From Cellulosimicrobium sp. Marseille-Q4280 (GTDB taxonomy: Bacteria; Actinomycetota; Actinomycetes; Actinomycetales; Cellulomonadaceae), in contig NZ_CALPBY010000006.1 in assembly GCF_943181405.1 (NCBI RefSeq), forward strand, positions 310,001 to 374,000: a stretch of 64,000 bases of DNA. The letters run 5' to 3'. Shown here piece by piece: positions 25,813 to 36,662 of the stretch. The notes under the pieces are model-generated. The model saw only the letters and a list, made by a program, of their open reading frames with translations. It was not told the DNA's origin and ran no database searches. Position 1 is the first letter of the stretch, and the number at the start of each line of letters is the position of its first letter. The translations under genes and the position numbers were made by a program.

Positions 25813-27231
25813 GTGGCGAACCCGGCCGACAGCATCGCCGACGTCTGGGCACAGACCCTGAGCATCCTCGAGGCGAGTCCGGACATCACCCCGCGCCAGA
25901 TCGCGTTCATCCGCCTGGCGAAGCCGCTCGCGATCCTCGACGACACCGTCTTCATCGCCGTTCCCCACGAGCAGACGCGTACCTATCTCGAGACCAGGGT
26001 CCGCGACGAGCTGGTGAACGCCATGTCGTCGTGCCTCGGCAGGGACGTCCGCTTCGGCATCACCGTCGACCCCGAGCTGAGCTCTGAGCCCGTCCTGGCG
26101 CCTGCCTCACGGCCCGCCGTCGAGCGCCCGTACGTCGACCCGGACGACGACCTCCCCGACCTTGCGCCACCGCCGCCGCCTCGTCCACAGGCCGAACCGA
26201 GCCGGCTCAACCCCAAGTACGTCTTCGAGACGTTCGTCATCGGCTCGTCCAACCGGTTCGCGCACGCCGCAGCCGTGGCGGTCGCCGAGGCACCCGCCAA
26301 GGCGTACAACCCGCTCTTCATCTACGGCGACTCGGGTCTGGGCAAGACGCACCTCCTCCACGCGATCGGGCACTACGCCCACAACCTGTACCCCAACGTC
26401 CGGGTGCGGTACGTGAACTCGGAGGAGTTCACCAACGACTTCATCAACTCGATCGGTGAGGGCAAAGCGGGAGCGTTCCAGCGCCGCTACCGGGACGTCG
26501 ACGTCCTCCTCATCGACGACATCCAGTTCCTGCAGGGCAAGGAGCAGACGATGGAGGAGTTCTTCCACACCTTCAACGCCCTCCACAACGCGAACAAGCA
26601 GGTCGTCATCACGTCCGACCTGCCGCCCAAGCAGCTCAACGGTTTCGAGGACCGCCTGCGGTCCCGGTTCGAGTGGGGCCTCATCACCGACGTCCAGCCG
26701 CCGGACCTCGAGACCCGCATCGCGATCCTGCGCAAGAAGGCGAGCAGCGAGCGGCTCAACGCCCCCGACGACGTGCTGTCGTACATCGGCTCGCGCATCT
26801 CGACGAACATCCGAGAGCTCGAGGGCGCCCTCATCCGGGTGACCGCCTTCGCGAACCTCAACCGTCAGCAGGTGGACCTGCCGCTGGCGGAGATCGTCCT
26901 CAAGGACCTCATCACGGACGAGGACTCCGCGGAGATCACACCGGCCGCGATCATCGCGCAGACCGCGGCCTACTTCGGTCTGACCATCGAGGACCTCTGC
27001 GGCAGCTCCCGCTCCCGGGTCCTCGTGACGGCCCGGCAGATCGCCATGTACCTGTGCCGCGAGCTGACGGACCTCTCGCTGCCGAAGATCGGTCAGCAGT
27101 TCGGCGGCCGCGACCACACGACGGTGATGCACGCGAACCGCAAGATCACCGAGCAGATGGCGGAGCGGCGCTCGACCTACAACCAGGTCACGGAGCTCAC
27201 GAGCCGTATCAAGCAGCAGCACCGCGGCTGA
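25813..27231 (+). CDS. dnaA: chromosomal replication initiator DnaA
   Basis: A 472-residue AAA+ initiator that binds DnaA boxes and melts oriC. Domain I is residues 1-90 (ADSIADVWAQTLSILEA), domain II a Pro-rich linker (LAPPPPPRPQAEPSR), and domain III has Walker A GDSGLGKTHLL and Walker B VLLIDDIQFL. Domain IV ends with the DNA-binding signature GGRDHTTVMHANRKI. GTG 25813 is preferred because GAGG lies nine bases upstream; GTG 25798 has none. It is probably autoregulated through the DnaA box at 25664. Confidence 0.97.
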   Translation: MANPADSIADVWAQTLSILEASPDITPRQIAFIRLAKPLAILDDTVFIAVPHEQTRTYLETRVRDELVNAMSSCLGRDVRFGITVDPELSSEPVLAPASRPAVERPYVDPDDDLPDLAPPPPPRPQAEPSRLNPKYVFETFVIGSSNRFAHAAAVAVAEAPAKAYNPLFIYGDSGLGKTHLLHAIGHYAHNLYPNVRVRYVNSEEFTNDFINSIGEGKAGAFQRRYRDVDVLLIDDIQFLQGKEQTMEEFFHTFNALHNANKQVVITSDLPPKQLNGFEDRLRSRFEWGLITDVQPPDLETRIAILRKKASSERLNAPDDVLSYIGSRISTNIRELEGALIRVTAFANLNRQQVDLPLAEIVLKDLITDEDSAEITPAAIIAQTAAYFGLTIEDLCGSSRSRVLVTARQIAMYLCRELTDLSLPKIGQQFGGRDHTTVMHANRKITEQMAERRSTYNQVTELTSRIKQQHRG

Positions 27232-28262
27232 CCGTCGGCACGTCCGTCGCCGTCGGACCGTCCGCCACCACTACCGCGGACGTCACCGTCGCTGTCGTCA
27301 CCCCTTCCCCGCGCCCACCTCGTCGTGACCTCCAGCGCTTCCGCAGCCCTGCTGCACGACCGCGTCACCCGTGGCCGAGGACGGCGTGATGCACGCCACG
27401 GCACCGTGTGGCCGGTCCTCGTCGCGCCCGCGGACCGACTCGTCTGCTCTCCGTCCCGCCGTGGCTCGGCACGAGCGGCCGCGTCGAGGTCCGTCGTGCA
27501 CACGGTGTGGGCGGAGATATCCACACCCATCCACAGGACACCTGTGGGCAACCACATCGTTCGAACCGCAGCCGTCCGAGTCGACCACACCGTCACGATC
27601 CCCACCCGGGACGAGCGAGATCACCGCGTTTTCCCACATCATGCTGTGGATGACTGCCCCCCGGGCGGACTACTCCTCCCCGATGGGTGTACACAGTTGT
27701 GCATCTCGCTGTGGATAACTGTGGACGACGGGCCTCCAGGTGTGGACAGAGCACCTCCGCTCGGTGGACAGGGTGTGGGGAAAGATGTGCCGCCCACAGG
27801 CCGCGCGACTTACCCACACACTGCCCACGGCCCGGTCCACACCCAGAAATAGCCTCTGACCTGCACGAAGGTCCGTTTTCCACCGTTTGCACAACCCCTA
27901 TGACGACGACGAACGATCTATCAGGGAGAAATTTCGAGCGCCTTCATCAGGCCGGGACGAGCGACCGTGCCGCACCCTGCCGAGATCTCACGGCCACCGC
28001 CATCACCGTCCACATCCCCGACGCTCCCGGTTCCTCCCCAACGTCGTCCTCGCGTACTGTTCATGCTGGACAGGACGTTCTTCCCCACCCCCGCCGACAT
28101 CCCGACCGCACCATCCGGACGCACCGCGCACGCCGCCGTCGAGCGGGCGCCGGTACCCCGGTCCTGACGCACAGGGCGGCACCGGCTGGCACGGGCGAGC
28201 AGGGACGTCCGGCACGTGTGAAGATCAGTCCGATCCTGGACGTGGGGACGAGAGGGTGTGGG
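27232..28262. other. oriC: origin of replication oriC
   Basis: A 1,031-base non-coding region between dnaA and dnaN, the standard actinobacterial oriC position. DnaA-box-like nonamers include TGTGGATAA (27710-27718, perfect), TGTGGACGA (27720-27728), TGTGGACAG (27741-27749), TGTGGATGA (27645-27653), ATATCCACA (27517-27525), TTACCCACA (27810-27818) and CGGTCCACA (27833-27841). A comparatively AT-rich stretch near 27845-27945 could be the unwinding element. The open frames reported here have no recognisable product. Confidence 0.88.
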
Positions 28263-29393
28263 ATGAAGTTCCGGGTTGAGCGTGATGTCCTGGCCGACGC
28301 GGTGACCTGGACGGCGCGAACCCTGCCGACCCGTCCCCCTGCCCCCGTCCTCGCCGGGGTCCGCCTCGAGGCCGACGCCTCGGGCACGATCGGTCTCTCG
28401 AGCTTCGACTACGAGGTGTCCGCACGTTCGGAGATCCCCGCCGAGGTGAGCGAACCGGGCACGGTCCTCGTCTCCGGACGTCTGCTGGCCGAGATCTCCC
28501 GCGCGCTGCCGGCGAAGCCGGTCGACGTCGTCCTCGAGGGCACCAAGGTCATCGTGACGTGCGGTGCGAGCCGGTTCACGCTCCTGACGATGCCGGTCGA
28601 GGAGTACCCCGCCCTCCCGGCGATGCCCGAGCTGACCGGCACGGTCTCCGGTGACGAGCTCACCCACGCGGTCGCCCAGGTCACCGTCGCGGCGAGCCGC
28701 GACGACACGCTGCCCCTCCTCACAGGGGTCCGGGTGGAGATCGAGGGTGAGCGCATCACGCTGCTCGCGACCGACCGGTACCGCCTCGCGCTGCGTGAGC
28801 TCACCTGGACGCCCGTCACGCCCAGCTACTCGGCGGTCGCGCTGGTGCGGGCGCGCACGCTCAACGACGTCGCGAAGTCGCTCGGCGGCTCGGGCCTCGT
28901 GAACGTCGGCCTGAACACGGGTGCCGGCGTCGACCTCATCGGCTTCGAGGCGGGCGGCCGCCACACGACCTCGCAGCTCGTCGACGGCGACTACCCTGCG
29001 GTGCGCCGTCTCTTCCCCGACGAGACGCCGATCCACGCCGTCGTCCCCACCGCGCCCCTCATCGACGCGGCGAAGCGCGTCTCGCTCGTCGCGGAGCGCA
29101 ACACCCCGATCCGCCTGTCGTTCACGGACGGCCAGGTCGTCCTCGACGCCGGGCAGGGCGACGACGCACAGGCGTCCGAGGCTCTCGAGGCCGTGCTCGT
29201 CGGCGAGGAGATCTCGGTGGCCTTCAACCCCCAGTTCCTGCTCGACGGCCTGGGCGCGCTCGGCACGGACTTCGTCCGACTGAGCTTCACGCACCCGAAC
29301 AAGCCGGTCGAGTTCACCGGGCAGGAGTCCCTGGACGGCGAGGACTCGTCCGCCTACCGCTACCTGCTCGTCCCCATCCGCTTCGCCGGCTGA
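28263..29393 (+). CDS. dnaN: DNA polymerase III beta sliding clamp
   Basis: A 376-residue clamp that rings DNA and tethers the replicative polymerase. It begins MKFRVERDVLADAVTW and shows the three repeated clamp folds. Typical segments are LLTGVRVEIEGERITLLATD (second domain), GDYPAVRRLFP and the C-terminal YRYLLVPIRFAG, close to the family's usual MPMRL end. The start at 28263 gives the family length; a longer upstream frame runs through oriC. gnd follows 43 bases later. Confidence 0.97.
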   Translation: MKFRVERDVLADAVTWTARTLPTRPPAPVLAGVRLEADASGTIGLSSFDYEVSARSEIPAEVSEPGTVLVSGRLLAEISRALPAKPVDVVLEGTKVIVTCGASRFTLLTMPVEEYPALPAMPELTGTVSGDELTHAVAQVTVAASRDDTLPLLTGVRVEIEGERITLLATDRYRLALRELTWTPVTPSYSAVALVRARTLNDVAKSLGGSGLVNVGLNTGAGVDLIGFEAGGRHTTSQLVDGDYPAVRRLFPDETPIHAVVPTAPLIDAAKRVSLVAERNTPIRLSFTDGQVVLDAGQGDDAQASEALEAVLVGEEISVAFNPQFLLDGLGALGTDFVRLSFTHPNKPVEFTGQESLDGEDSSAYRYLLVPIRFAG

Positions 29394-29436
29394 GGCACCC
29401 GCCCGACAGCGCACCACACGGACCCGGAGGACTCGC

Positions 29437-30372
29437 ATGGTCACCCGCATCGGACTCGTCGGCCTGGGCAAGATGGGCAACAACATGCGCGAGCGCGTCC
29501 GCGCCGCGGGTATCGAGGTCACGGGGTACGACCCTCGGCCCGAGGTGTCCGACGTCGCGTCGCTCGCCGACCTGGTGGCCGCCCTGCCGACGGACGGTCC
29601 GCGGATCGTGTGGGTCATGGTCCCGGCGGGCGACCCCACGCGTGGCGTCGTCACGGAGCTCGGCGAGCTGCTCGGTGCGGGCGACGTCGTGATCGAGGGC
29701 GGCAACTCGTACTACCAGGAGGACCAGGCGAGGGCCGCTGAGCTGGCGCACAAGGGCGTCGGCTATCTCGACGTCGGCGTGTCCGGCGGCGTCTGGGGCC
29801 TCGAGAACGGCTACGGGCTCATGGTCGGCGGGGAGAAGGATCTCGTCGACGCCGCGATGCCGGTGTTCGACGCCCTGCGACCCGAGGGACCGCGCGAGGA
29901 GGGCTTCGTCCACTCGGGCGGGGTGGGCGCGGGCCACTTCGCGAAGATGGTCCACAACGGCATCGAGTACGGCCTGATGCAGGCGTACGCGGAGGGCTAC
30001 GAGCTGCTCGCCGCGAAGGACCTCGTCACCGACGTGCACGGCACGATGAAGGCGTGGACGCGCGGCACGGTCGTCCGCTCGTGGCTGCTCGACCTCTTCG
30101 TGAAGGCGCTCGAGGAGGACCCGCAGCTCACCGCGATCGACGACTGGGTCGACGACTCGGGCGAGGGGCGCTGGACCGTCGACGAGGCGATCGACAACGC
30201 GGTCCCGCTCCCGGTCATCTCGTCCGCACTCTTCGCGCGGTTCGCGTCGCGCCAGGAGCAGTCCCCCGCGCTCAAGGCGGTCGCCGCGCTGCGGCAGCAG
30301 TTCGGCGGGCACGCCGTCAAGGCGGCCGGACCGGCCTCACCCGGCGCGGGCCCGCTCGAGCCGCCCGCCTGA
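29437..30372 (+). CDS. gnd: 6-phosphogluconate dehydrogenase (decarboxylating), short form
   Basis: A 311-residue enzyme converting 6-phosphogluconate to ribulose 5-phosphate with CO2 release. The nucleotide-binding motif is [12 protein letters not shown], and the substrate/catalytic blocks are [31 protein letters not shown] and [18 protein letters not shown]. The length marks the short, often NAD-preferring class (GndA/YqeC type). GGAGG lies seven bases before the ATG. It sits between dnaN and recF, as in many actinobacteria. Confidence 0.94.
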   Translation: MVTRIGLVGLGKMGNNMRERVRAAGIEVTGYDPRPEVSDVASLADLVAALPTDGPRIVWVMVPAGDPTRGVVTELGELLGAGDVVIEGGNSYYQEDQARAAELAHKGVGYLDVGVSGGVWGLENGYGLMVGGEKDLVDAAMPVFDALRPEGPREEGFVHSGGVGAGHFAKMVHNGIEYGLMQAYAEGYELLAAKDLVTDVHGTMKAWTRGTVVRSWLLDLFVKALEEDPQLTAIDDWVDDSGEGRWTVDEAIDNAVPLPVISSALFARFASRQEQSPALKAVAALRQQFGGHAVKAAGPASPGAGPLEPPA

Positions 30373-30427
30373 CCCGCGCGGTCACGCGACGCCGGCCCGA
30401 CCCCGACGAGCTCCACCACCGAAGACC

Positions 30428-31750
30428 ATGTACGTCTCCCACCTGTCCCTCGTCGACTTCCGCTCCTACGAGACGGTCGACGTCGAGCTCGAGCCGGGCG
30501 TGAACGCCCTGGTCGGGCCCAACGGGCAGGGGAAGACGAACCTCGTCGAGGCGATCGGCTACGTCGCGACGCTGGCGAGCCACCGGGTCGCGGGGGACGT
30601 CGCCCTCGTCCGCGCGGGCGCGCCACGCGCCGTCGTGCGGACCCGCGTGGTGCGCGGCGAGCGAGCGAGCACGGTCGAGATCGAGCTCAACCCGGGGAAG
30701 GCGAACCGCGCGCGCATCAACCGCTCACCGGCCGCCCGCCCCCGCGACGTCCTGGGGGTGCTCCGCACGGTCCTGTTCGCCCCGGAGGACCTGGCCCTCG
30801 TGAAGGGCGACCCCGACGGTCGTCGTCGCTTCCTCGACCAGCTCGCCGTCCTCCTGGTGCCGCGCGTGTCCGCGCTCCTCGCCGACTACGACAGGGTCCT
30901 GCGGCAGCGTGGCGCGCTGCTGAAGTCCGCGTCGGCGCTGCGCGGCAAGGGCAGGGGACGCCCGTCGCGCGCGTCGGAGCCGCCCGTGCCCGACGACGGT
31001 GCGGGCCTCGCGCAGGCGGGCGGCACGGAGGCCGCCCTCGCCACCCTCGACGTGTGGGACACGCGCCTCGCGAGCCTCGGCGCCGAGATCACCGCCCTGC
31101 GGCTCCAGCTCGTCGCCGCGCTGACGCCCTACGTCGCGCACGCCTACGAGCAGGTGAGCGCAGGGCAGGGAGAGGCGCTCGTCGCCTACCGGTCGTCGGT
31201 CGACGAGGCGCTCGGGGAGGCGACAGCGTACGCGGGCGGGACCGAGGCACCGGTGGGCGTCGTGGCGGGTGACGGTCCGACGTCGGGCATCCCCGAGGTG
31301 GCGACGCTCGAGAAGCGCATGCTGGATGCCATGCGCGAGGTACGGACGAAGGAGATCGAGCGCGGGGTGAACCTGGTGGGCCCGCACCGGGACGACCTCG
31401 TCCTGACGCTGGGCGGTCTGCCCGCCAAGGGCTATGCGAGCCACGGGGAGTCGTGGTCGTTCGCTCTCGCGCTGCGCCTCGCGTCCTACCGGCTGCTCAA
31501 GGACGGTGCTCCCGCAGGGCTCGACTCGCTCCTGTGGGCGGACCAGTGGGGCCCCGACGGCGAGCCCGTCCTCGTGCTCGACGACGTGTTCGCCGAGCTC
31601 GACACGCGACGTCGCGACCGCCTCGCCGAGCTCGTCGCGGGCGCGGGACAGGTCATCATCACCGCGGCGGTCGCCGAGGACGTCCCGGCGATCCTCGACG
31701 GCGCACGCTTCGCCGTCCAGGACGGGACGGTGACCCGTGTCGACGCCTGA
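30428..31750 (+). CDS. recF: DNA replication/repair protein RecF
   Basis: A 440-residue SMC-like ATPase for gap repair and fork restart. Walker A is [17 protein letters not shown], the LVGPHRDDL motif precedes the signature region, and Walker B is [12 protein letters not shown]. It is longer than typical RecF (about 360-400) because of Ala/Arg/Gly-rich insertions, one near residues 165-200. The ATG lacks a strong ribosome site. Its end overlaps the DUF721 gene by 14 bases. Confidence 0.95.
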   Translation: MYVSHLSLVDFRSYETVDVELEPGVNALVGPNGQGKTNLVEAIGYVATLASHRVAGDVALVRAGAPRAVVRTRVVRGERASTVEIELNPGKANRARINRSPAARPRDVLGVLRTVLFAPEDLALVKGDPDGRRRFLDQLAVLLVPRVSALLADYDRVLRQRGALLKSASALRGKGRGRPSRASEPPVPDDGAGLAQAGGTEAALATLDVWDTRLASLGAEITALRLQLVAALTPYVAHAYEQVSAGQGEALVAYRSSVDEALGEATAYAGGTEAPVGVVAGDGPTSGIPEVATLEKRMLDAMREVRTKEIERGVNLVGPHRDDLVLTLGGLPAKGYASHGESWSFALALRLASYRLLKDGAPAGLDSLLWADQWGPDGEPVLVLDDVFAELDTRRRDRLAELVAGAGQVIITAAVAEDVPAILDGARFAVQDGTVTRVDA

Positions 31751-32360
31751 CGACGAGAGCTCGTCGGCCCAGGGCCGCGCGGAGCCGGACGACCGTGGCG
31801 GACGCGACGACGACGACACCCGCGCTCCGCGAGCGACGGGCATCCCCGTCGGGCACGTGGTGGACCTGACACCGCCCGCGGAGGTCGCGCGCCAGGCGCT
31901 CAACCGGGCGAAGGCGGCCGCGCGCGCCAAGGGTCTGCGGCCCGGTCAGGAGCCCCGTCGTCGGATCCTGGCGGACTCTCCCACGTCGGGAGCGCGTCCG
32001 AGCGGTCGTGACCCGCAGCTGCTCTCGGACGTCCTGGCGCACCTGCTGCGAGAGCGCGACTGGGTCGCGGACGTGTCGGTCGGCGGCGTGATCGGCCGCT
32101 GGCGCCAGGTGGTCGGCGACCAGGTCGCCGACCACTGCGAGCCGGAGACCTTCGAGGACAAGGTCCTCGTGGTGCGCGCGGACTCGACGGCGTGGGCGAC
32201 CCAGGTGCGGCTGCTCGTCCCCCGCCTGCTCGAACGTCTGGCGCAGGAGGTCGGCGAGGGGGTCGTCGAGAGCGTCACGGTGCTGGGCCCGGCGGGGCCC
32301 AGCTTCCGCCGGGGGAAACGCGCCGTCCGCGGCCCAGGGCCTCGCGACACCTGGGGCTGA
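31737..32360 (+). CDS. DUF721 (DciA-like) protein
   Basis: A 207-residue protein. The first 65 residues are acidic and disordered; the fold (about 95-190) has the family block [20 protein letters not shown] followed by [24 protein letters not shown]721 proteins between recF and gyrB are characteristic of actinobacteria, and the family includes DciA, a replicative helicase operator, so a helicase-loading role is plausible but inferred. The GTG start overlaps recF. A terminator follows 15 bases after its stop. Confidence 0.9.
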   Translation: MSTPDDESSSAQGRAEPDDRGGRDDDDTRAPRATGIPVGHVVDLTPPAEVARQALNRAKAAARAKGLRPGQEPRRRILADSPTSGARPSGRDPQLLSDVLAHLLRERDWVADVSVGGVIGRWRQVVGDQVADHCEPETFEDKVLVVRADSTAWATQVRLLVPRLLERLAQEVGEGVVESVTVLGPAGPSFRRGKRAVRGPGPRDTWG

Positions 32361-32375
32361 CGGCCGGGGCACGGC

Positions 32376-32411
32376 GGAGGCCCGCCGCGACACACGTCGC
32401 GACGGGCCTCC
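32376..32411. terminator. bidirectional hairpin terminator between DUF721 and the surface-protein gene
   Basis: The outer stem GGAGGCCCG/CGGGCCTCC (9 bp) and the inner stem CGCGAC/GTCGCG are stacked. It is placed between two convergent genes and should serve both strands. Confidence 0.8.
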
Positions 32412-32440
32412 GGGTTCGACCGGTGTGCGTGGGCCGGTGA

Positions 32441-33952
32441 TCAGGCCTGCACGCGGCGTCGCAGCCAGAACACGAGCGCGCCGCCCGCGACGAGCAGCAC
32501 GGCGAACGTCGCGGCACCCGCGACGGTCGCACCCGTGGAGGCGAGCTGGTCGTCGTCCCCGGCGCTCACCAGAGTGACGTCCTCGGCCGCGACGGGAGCG
32601 ACCGGCGGGTTCGCGCACTCGCTCGACGCCGGCGGGTAGTCGACCACCGTCTGGTACGAGGGGTTCACCTCGAACAGCACCTGGACACCTTCGCGCGTCC
32701 ACGCGAAGTTGCCCTCGGTCTGCGTGTACGAGCCGTCCTCGTTGCGGACGTACCCGGGCCACTGCTTCGGCTCGGTCGCCGACGCGCCGGGCCACAGGAT
32801 GCTGCCCGACAGCGGCTGCTCCGTCACGACGTAGTCCTCGCCGCCGCTGGGGTGCAGGAACGTGATCGTCAGCGGGGTGTCACCCTCGGCCTCGACGCCC
32901 TCGGGCAGGGCGACCGCGTAGCCCAGGTACGGGACGTCGGCCTCGCAGACGGCCTCGATCGCGCCGGGGACCAGGGCGCACTCCTCGGCGGTGGGCAGGA
33001 GCTGGTCGACCGGGTACAGCAGGCCGTCGTCCGTGGCGGTGTACCCGGCGAGGTCGTCGCCGAAGATGCGCCCCTCGGTCGGGGTCGCGAGGATCCCGGC
33101 GTCCGTGACGAGGTACGTCACGTCCGCGGTGTTCGCCGGGGCGACGAGGCTCGTCGAGTCCGCACCGCACACCGTGACGGGGGCGGGCGCCTCGGGGACG
33201 ACGACGACCGGCTCGTCGAGGTCCTCGGCGGGCGGGACGGGAGGCGTCGCGCAGTCCTCTGCGGCCGGGAGCTCGACGCCGAGGTCGGACAGCTCCTGGT
33301 GGGTCCAGTCGACGAGGCGGCCGTCCATCGACGACCCGTCGGGGTAGGTGATGTTCTGCGGCATCGTGTACTCGTCCGGTCCGCCGCGCAGGAGGTCCTG
33401 CTGGACGCCCCAACCGAGGCAGAGGTCGACATCGTCGAGCAGCGTCGTCTCGGGCAGCTCGGTGAACCAGTGCTGGTCGTTGCGGAGCTCGTCCTCGGAC
33501 AGCGTGAGCGTCTTGGTCCCGAGGAGCTCCTGCTCGCCAGAGTTCTCCCAGGCCGCCGGCTTCGCCGCGTCCAGCTTGGGGTACAGGTAGATGCCCACCT
33601 GCACCTCGTCGCCCTCGACGGGGGCGCAGGCAGTCGTCGTGCCCTCGTCGGACCAGTCGAACCGGCTGTCGTCGGACGCGTCGACGGAGATGCTCCAGGA
33701 GTGGTCGACCGTCGGGTCGAGCTCGAACGACGCCTCGTAGGAGCGGCCGAAGCGCTCCTCGGCGACGGTCGTGCCGTCGACGACGACGGTGACCTCGTTG
33801 CCCTTCTTCGCATACGCCCACAGGCGGACGTCGAGCGACTCGCAGTCTGCCCTGACGTCAGGGGTGTGGGCCGAGGCGGGGGCGGCGGTGGCGACGAGCA
33901 GCCCGCCGAGGGCGAGCGCCGTGGTCAGGGCGCCCGCGAGGAGTCTCTTCAC
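32441..33952 (-). CDS. LAXTG cell-wall-anchored surface protein, unknown function
   Basis: A 503-residue secreted protein. It has a signal peptide (KRLLAGALTTALALGGLL, cleavage likely after APASA), a Cys- and acid-rich outer region, a sortase signal LASTG at 470-474, a hydrophobic helix (FAVLLVAGGALVFWL) and an Arg-rich end. LAXTG is the motif of class E sortases; one is encoded at 45268-46047. Outer-region motifs such as RLWAYAKKGNEVTVVVDG suggest beta-rich domains but match no named family I know. GTG 33952 is chosen because the signal peptide starts there; the frame remains open much further upstream on the antisense strand of gyrB. Confidence 0.82.
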   Translation of the reverse strand: MKRLLAGALTTALALGGLLVATAAPASAHTPDVRADCESLDVRLWAYAKKGNEVTVVVDGTTVAEERFGRSYEASFELDPTVDHSWSISVDASDDSRFDWSDEGTTTACAPVEGDEVQVGIYLYPKLDAAKPAAWENSGEQELLGTKTLTLSEDELRNDQHWFTELPETTLLDDVDLCLGWGVQQDLLRGGPDEYTMPQNITYPDGSSMDGRLVDWTHQELSDLGVELPAAEDCATPPVPPAEDLDEPVVVVPEAPAPVTVCGADSTSLVAPANTADVTYLVTDAGILATPTEGRIFGDDLAGYTATDDGLLYPVDQLLPTAEECALVPGAIEAVCEADVPYLGYAVALPEGVEAEGDTPLTITFLHPSGGEDYVVTEQPLSGSILWPGASATEPKQWPGYVRNEDGSYTQTEGNFAWTREGVQVLFEVNPSYQTVVDYPPASSECANPPVAPVAAEDVTLVSAGDDDQLASTGATVAGAATFAVLLVAGGALVFWLRRRVQA

Positions 33953-34546
33953 TGGGGGAGGTGTCCCTTCGGGGTGGGGCCGACCGCTTCGCCGCGGCCG
34001 ACGTGCACAAGAGGATCGTGTGTGGTATTCAACCATCTTCCTCGCAAAAAGCCGATTCCCGCAGATACCTGATGAGCGGTAGCGAAACGGGCAGACGCGC
34101 AGCCCCACAGCTTCTCGGGCCACGGCCCTGCGGGACCTCCCGCCGAACGGCGCGCACGGTGCACAGAGCCCTGTGGGCAAGGCTGTGGACAACGATGTGG
34201 AGAAACTCCGGGCACAGGATGCGGAACGGGCCGTGGAGATACGCACGAGCTGTCCCCGGGACGCCGAAGATCCGCGGTTTTCGGCTCGTTCCAGGTAGAC
34301 TGGGAGGGTCATTCCGGGTCGTCTCACCGACCGTCCACGCAACCCTTCGCCGAGGTCGGCGCCGGCCACCACCGGCACGGCTCTCACGCGAGGGGACAGC
34401 GGCGTCGACGGCCGGTCGAGGGCCCGGAACCTATGAGCCGTCGACGACCGTCCTGCAGCGGGATACGGCCGGATCCTGGCCGGATCCGCGCCCCTTCCCG
34501 CCGCGGCAGCCGTCGTCGCGCGCGACGACGAGGAGCAGTCCTGCCC
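33953..34546. other. 594-base upstream region of gyrB
   Basis: The divergent gap between the surface-protein gene and gyrB. It contains a DnaA box (34184-34192) and a -10-like TAGACT at 34296-34301 on the plus strand that may serve gyrB with a leader of about 240 bases; no matching -35 was clear. No gene recognised. Confidence 0.5.
34184..34192. promoter_or_regulatory. DnaA box upstream of gyrB
   Basis: TGTGGACAA, a perfect complement of TTGTCCACA, with GTGTGGTATT and ATGTGGAG-like half matches nearby. It is outside oriC and could tie gyrB expression to DnaA. Confidence 0.6.
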
Positions 34547-36625
34547 GTGGCAGATCACACCGACACCGCCCAGCCCGTCTCCGCGGCACCCGCCGACGGA
34601 GCACCTCCCGCAGGCGGTGGCTACGACGCGAGCAACATCACCGTCCTCGAAGGTCTCGAGGCGGTCCGCAAGCGTCCCGGGATGTACATCGGCTCGACGG
34701 GCGAACGAGGGCTCCACCACCTGGTGTACGAGGTTGTGGACAACTCTGTGGACGAAGCCCTCGCGGGGCATGCGGACACCATCGACGTGACACTTCTCGC
34801 GGACGGAGGTGTACGAGTCGTCGACAACGGTCGAGGGATCCCCGTCGCGATGCACCCGACCGAGGGCAAGCCGACCGTGGAGGTCGTCATGACCATCCTC
34901 CACGCCGGTGGAAAGTTCGGCGGGGGCGGCTACGCCGTGTCCGGCGGCCTCCACGGCGTCGGCATCTCCGTGGTCAACGCGCTGTCCCGCCACGTCGTGA
35001 CCGAGGTGCGGCGCGACGGCTACTCGTGGCGCCAGGAGTTCGGGGACGGCGGCAAGCCCCTCACCGGGCTCGAGCGGGGCGAGGCGACGACCGCCACGGG
35101 CACGACCCAGACCTTCTGGGCCGACCCGGAGATCTTCGAGACCACAGAGTTCGACTTCGAGACGCTGCGCGCCCGGTTCCAGCAGATGGCCTTCCTCAAC
35201 AAGGGTCTGCGCATCAACCTGACCGACGAGCGTCCCGCGCACCTCGACACGGGCGACGAGGTCACGGGTGCGGACCCGGAGGAGGGTGACGAGGCCTCGT
35301 CCGAGGCTCCTGCACCGAAGGCGCGGACCGTGTCGTACAAGTACGACGGCGGCCTCGTGGACTACGTGAAGCACCTCAACTCCGCGAAGAAGGTCGAGCT
35401 CGTCCACCCCGACGTCATCGACTTCGAGTCCGAGGACACGGAGCGGCGCATCTCCGTCGAGATCGCCATGCAGTGGACCGGCTCCTACTCGGAGTCCGTG
35501 CACACCTACGCGAACACCATCTCGACGACCGAGGGCGGCACGCACGAGGAGGGCTTCCGTGCGGCCATGACGTCCCTCGTCAACCGCTACGCGCGGGACA
35601 AGGGCATACTCAAGGAGAAGGACGACAACCTCACCGGTGACGACATCCGCGAGGGGCTGACCGCCGTCGTCTCCGTGAAGCTCGGCGAACCGCAGTTCGA
35701 GGGCCAGACCAAGACGAAGCTCGGCAACACCGAGGCGAAGACGTTCGTCCAGCGCGTCGTCAACGAACGGCTGGTCGACTGGTTCGACTCGCACCCCACC
35801 GAGGGCCGCGACGTCATCCGCAAGGCGATCCAGGCGTCGCAGGCCCGTCTCGCCGCCCGCAAGGCGCGCGAGGCGACGCGCCGCAAGGGCCTGCTCGAGT
35901 CCGGCGGCATGCCGGGCAAGCTGCGCGACTGCCAGTCGAACCGCGCCGAGGAGTGCGAGATCTTCATCGTCGAGGGCGACTCCGCGGGTGGCTCCGCCGT
36001 GCGCGGGCGCAACCCCGACAAGCAGGCGATCCTCCCCATCCGCGGCAAGATCCTCAACGTCGAGCGCGCGCGCCTCGACCGGGCCCTGTCCAACCAGGAG
36101 GTCCAGTCGATCATCACGGCGTTCGGCACCGGGATCGGCGAGGACTTCGACCTCGCCAAGCTCCGGTACCACAAGATCGTGCTCATGGCCGACGCCGACG
36201 TCGACGGCCAGCACATCGCGACGCTCCTGCTCACGCTGCTGTTCCGCTACATGCGGCCCCTCATCGAGAACGGCCACGTGTACCTCGCGCAGCCGCCGCT
36301 GTACCGGCTCAAGTGGTCCAACGCGCCGCACGACTACGTGTACTCCGACCGGGAGCGCGACGCGTTCCTCGCGCAGGGCCAGGCCGCCGGCAAGCGGATC
36401 CCCAAGGAGAACGGGATCCAGCGCTACAAGGGTCTCGGCGAGATGGACTACTCCGAGCTGTGGGACACGACCATGGACCCGGAGCACCGCACGCTCAACC
36501 AGGTGACGCTGGACGACGCCGCTGCCGCGGACGAGATCTTCTCCGTCCTCATGGGCGAGGACGTCGAGTCGCGACGGAACTTCATCCAGCGCAACGCCAA
36601 GGACGTGCGTTTCCTTGACATCTGA
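34547..36625 (+). CDS. gyrB: DNA gyrase subunit B
   Basis: A 692-residue ATPase subunit of gyrase. The GHKL ATP site shows [24 protein letters not shown] and [15 protein letters not shown]. The TOPRIM metal site is EGDSAGGSA with [10 protein letters not shown] and [11 protein letters not shown]. The C-terminus [16 protein letters not shown] and the final [10 protein letters not shown] are standard. GTG 34547 is chosen; GAGGAG lies eleven bases upstream, slightly far. The N-terminal 30 residues are a variable Ala/Pro tail. gyrA follows after a 240-base gap holding repeat copy B. Confidence 0.97.
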   Translation: MADHTDTAQPVSAAPADGAPPAGGGYDASNITVLEGLEAVRKRPGMYIGSTGERGLHHLVYEVVDNSVDEALAGHADTIDVTLLADGGVRVVDNGRGIPVAMHPTEGKPTVEVVMTILHAGGKFGGGGYAVSGGLHGVGISVVNALSRHVVTEVRRDGYSWRQEFGDGGKPLTGLERGEATTATGTTQTFWADPEIFETTEFDFETLRARFQQMAFLNKGLRINLTDERPAHLDTGDEVTGADPEEGDEASSEAPAPKARTVSYKYDGGLVDYVKHLNSAKKVELVHPDVIDFESEDTERRISVEIAMQWTGSYSESVHTYANTISTTEGGTHEEGFRAAMTSLVNRYARDKGILKEKDDNLTGDDIREGLTAVVSVKLGEPQFEGQTKTKLGNTEAKTFVQRVVNERLVDWFDSHPTEGRDVIRKAIQASQARLAARKAREATRRKGLLESGGMPGKLRDCQSNRAEECEIFIVEGDSAGGSAVRGRNPDKQAILPIRGKILNVERARLDRALSNQEVQSIITAFGTGIGEDFDLAKLRYHKIVLMADADVDGQHIATLLLTLLFRYMRPLIENGHVYLAQPPLYRLKWSNAPHDYVYSDRERDAFLAQGQAAGKRIPKENGIQRYKGLGEMDYSELWDTTMDPEHRTLNQVTLDDAAAADEIFSVLMGEDVESRRNFIQRNAKDVRFLDI

Positions 36626-36662
36626 GCCGCTGGTCGAGGGTGCGAGTGTGTGCCGGGCCGGG

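Noticed and set aside
27687-28262. Open frame upstream of dnaN through oriC
   Set aside because: No ribosome site or domain; the dnaN product begins at 28263.
34735-34743. TGTGGACAA DnaA-box match inside gyrB
   Set aside because: It encodes the invariant GyrB block [10 protein letters not shown], so the match is explained by the protein.
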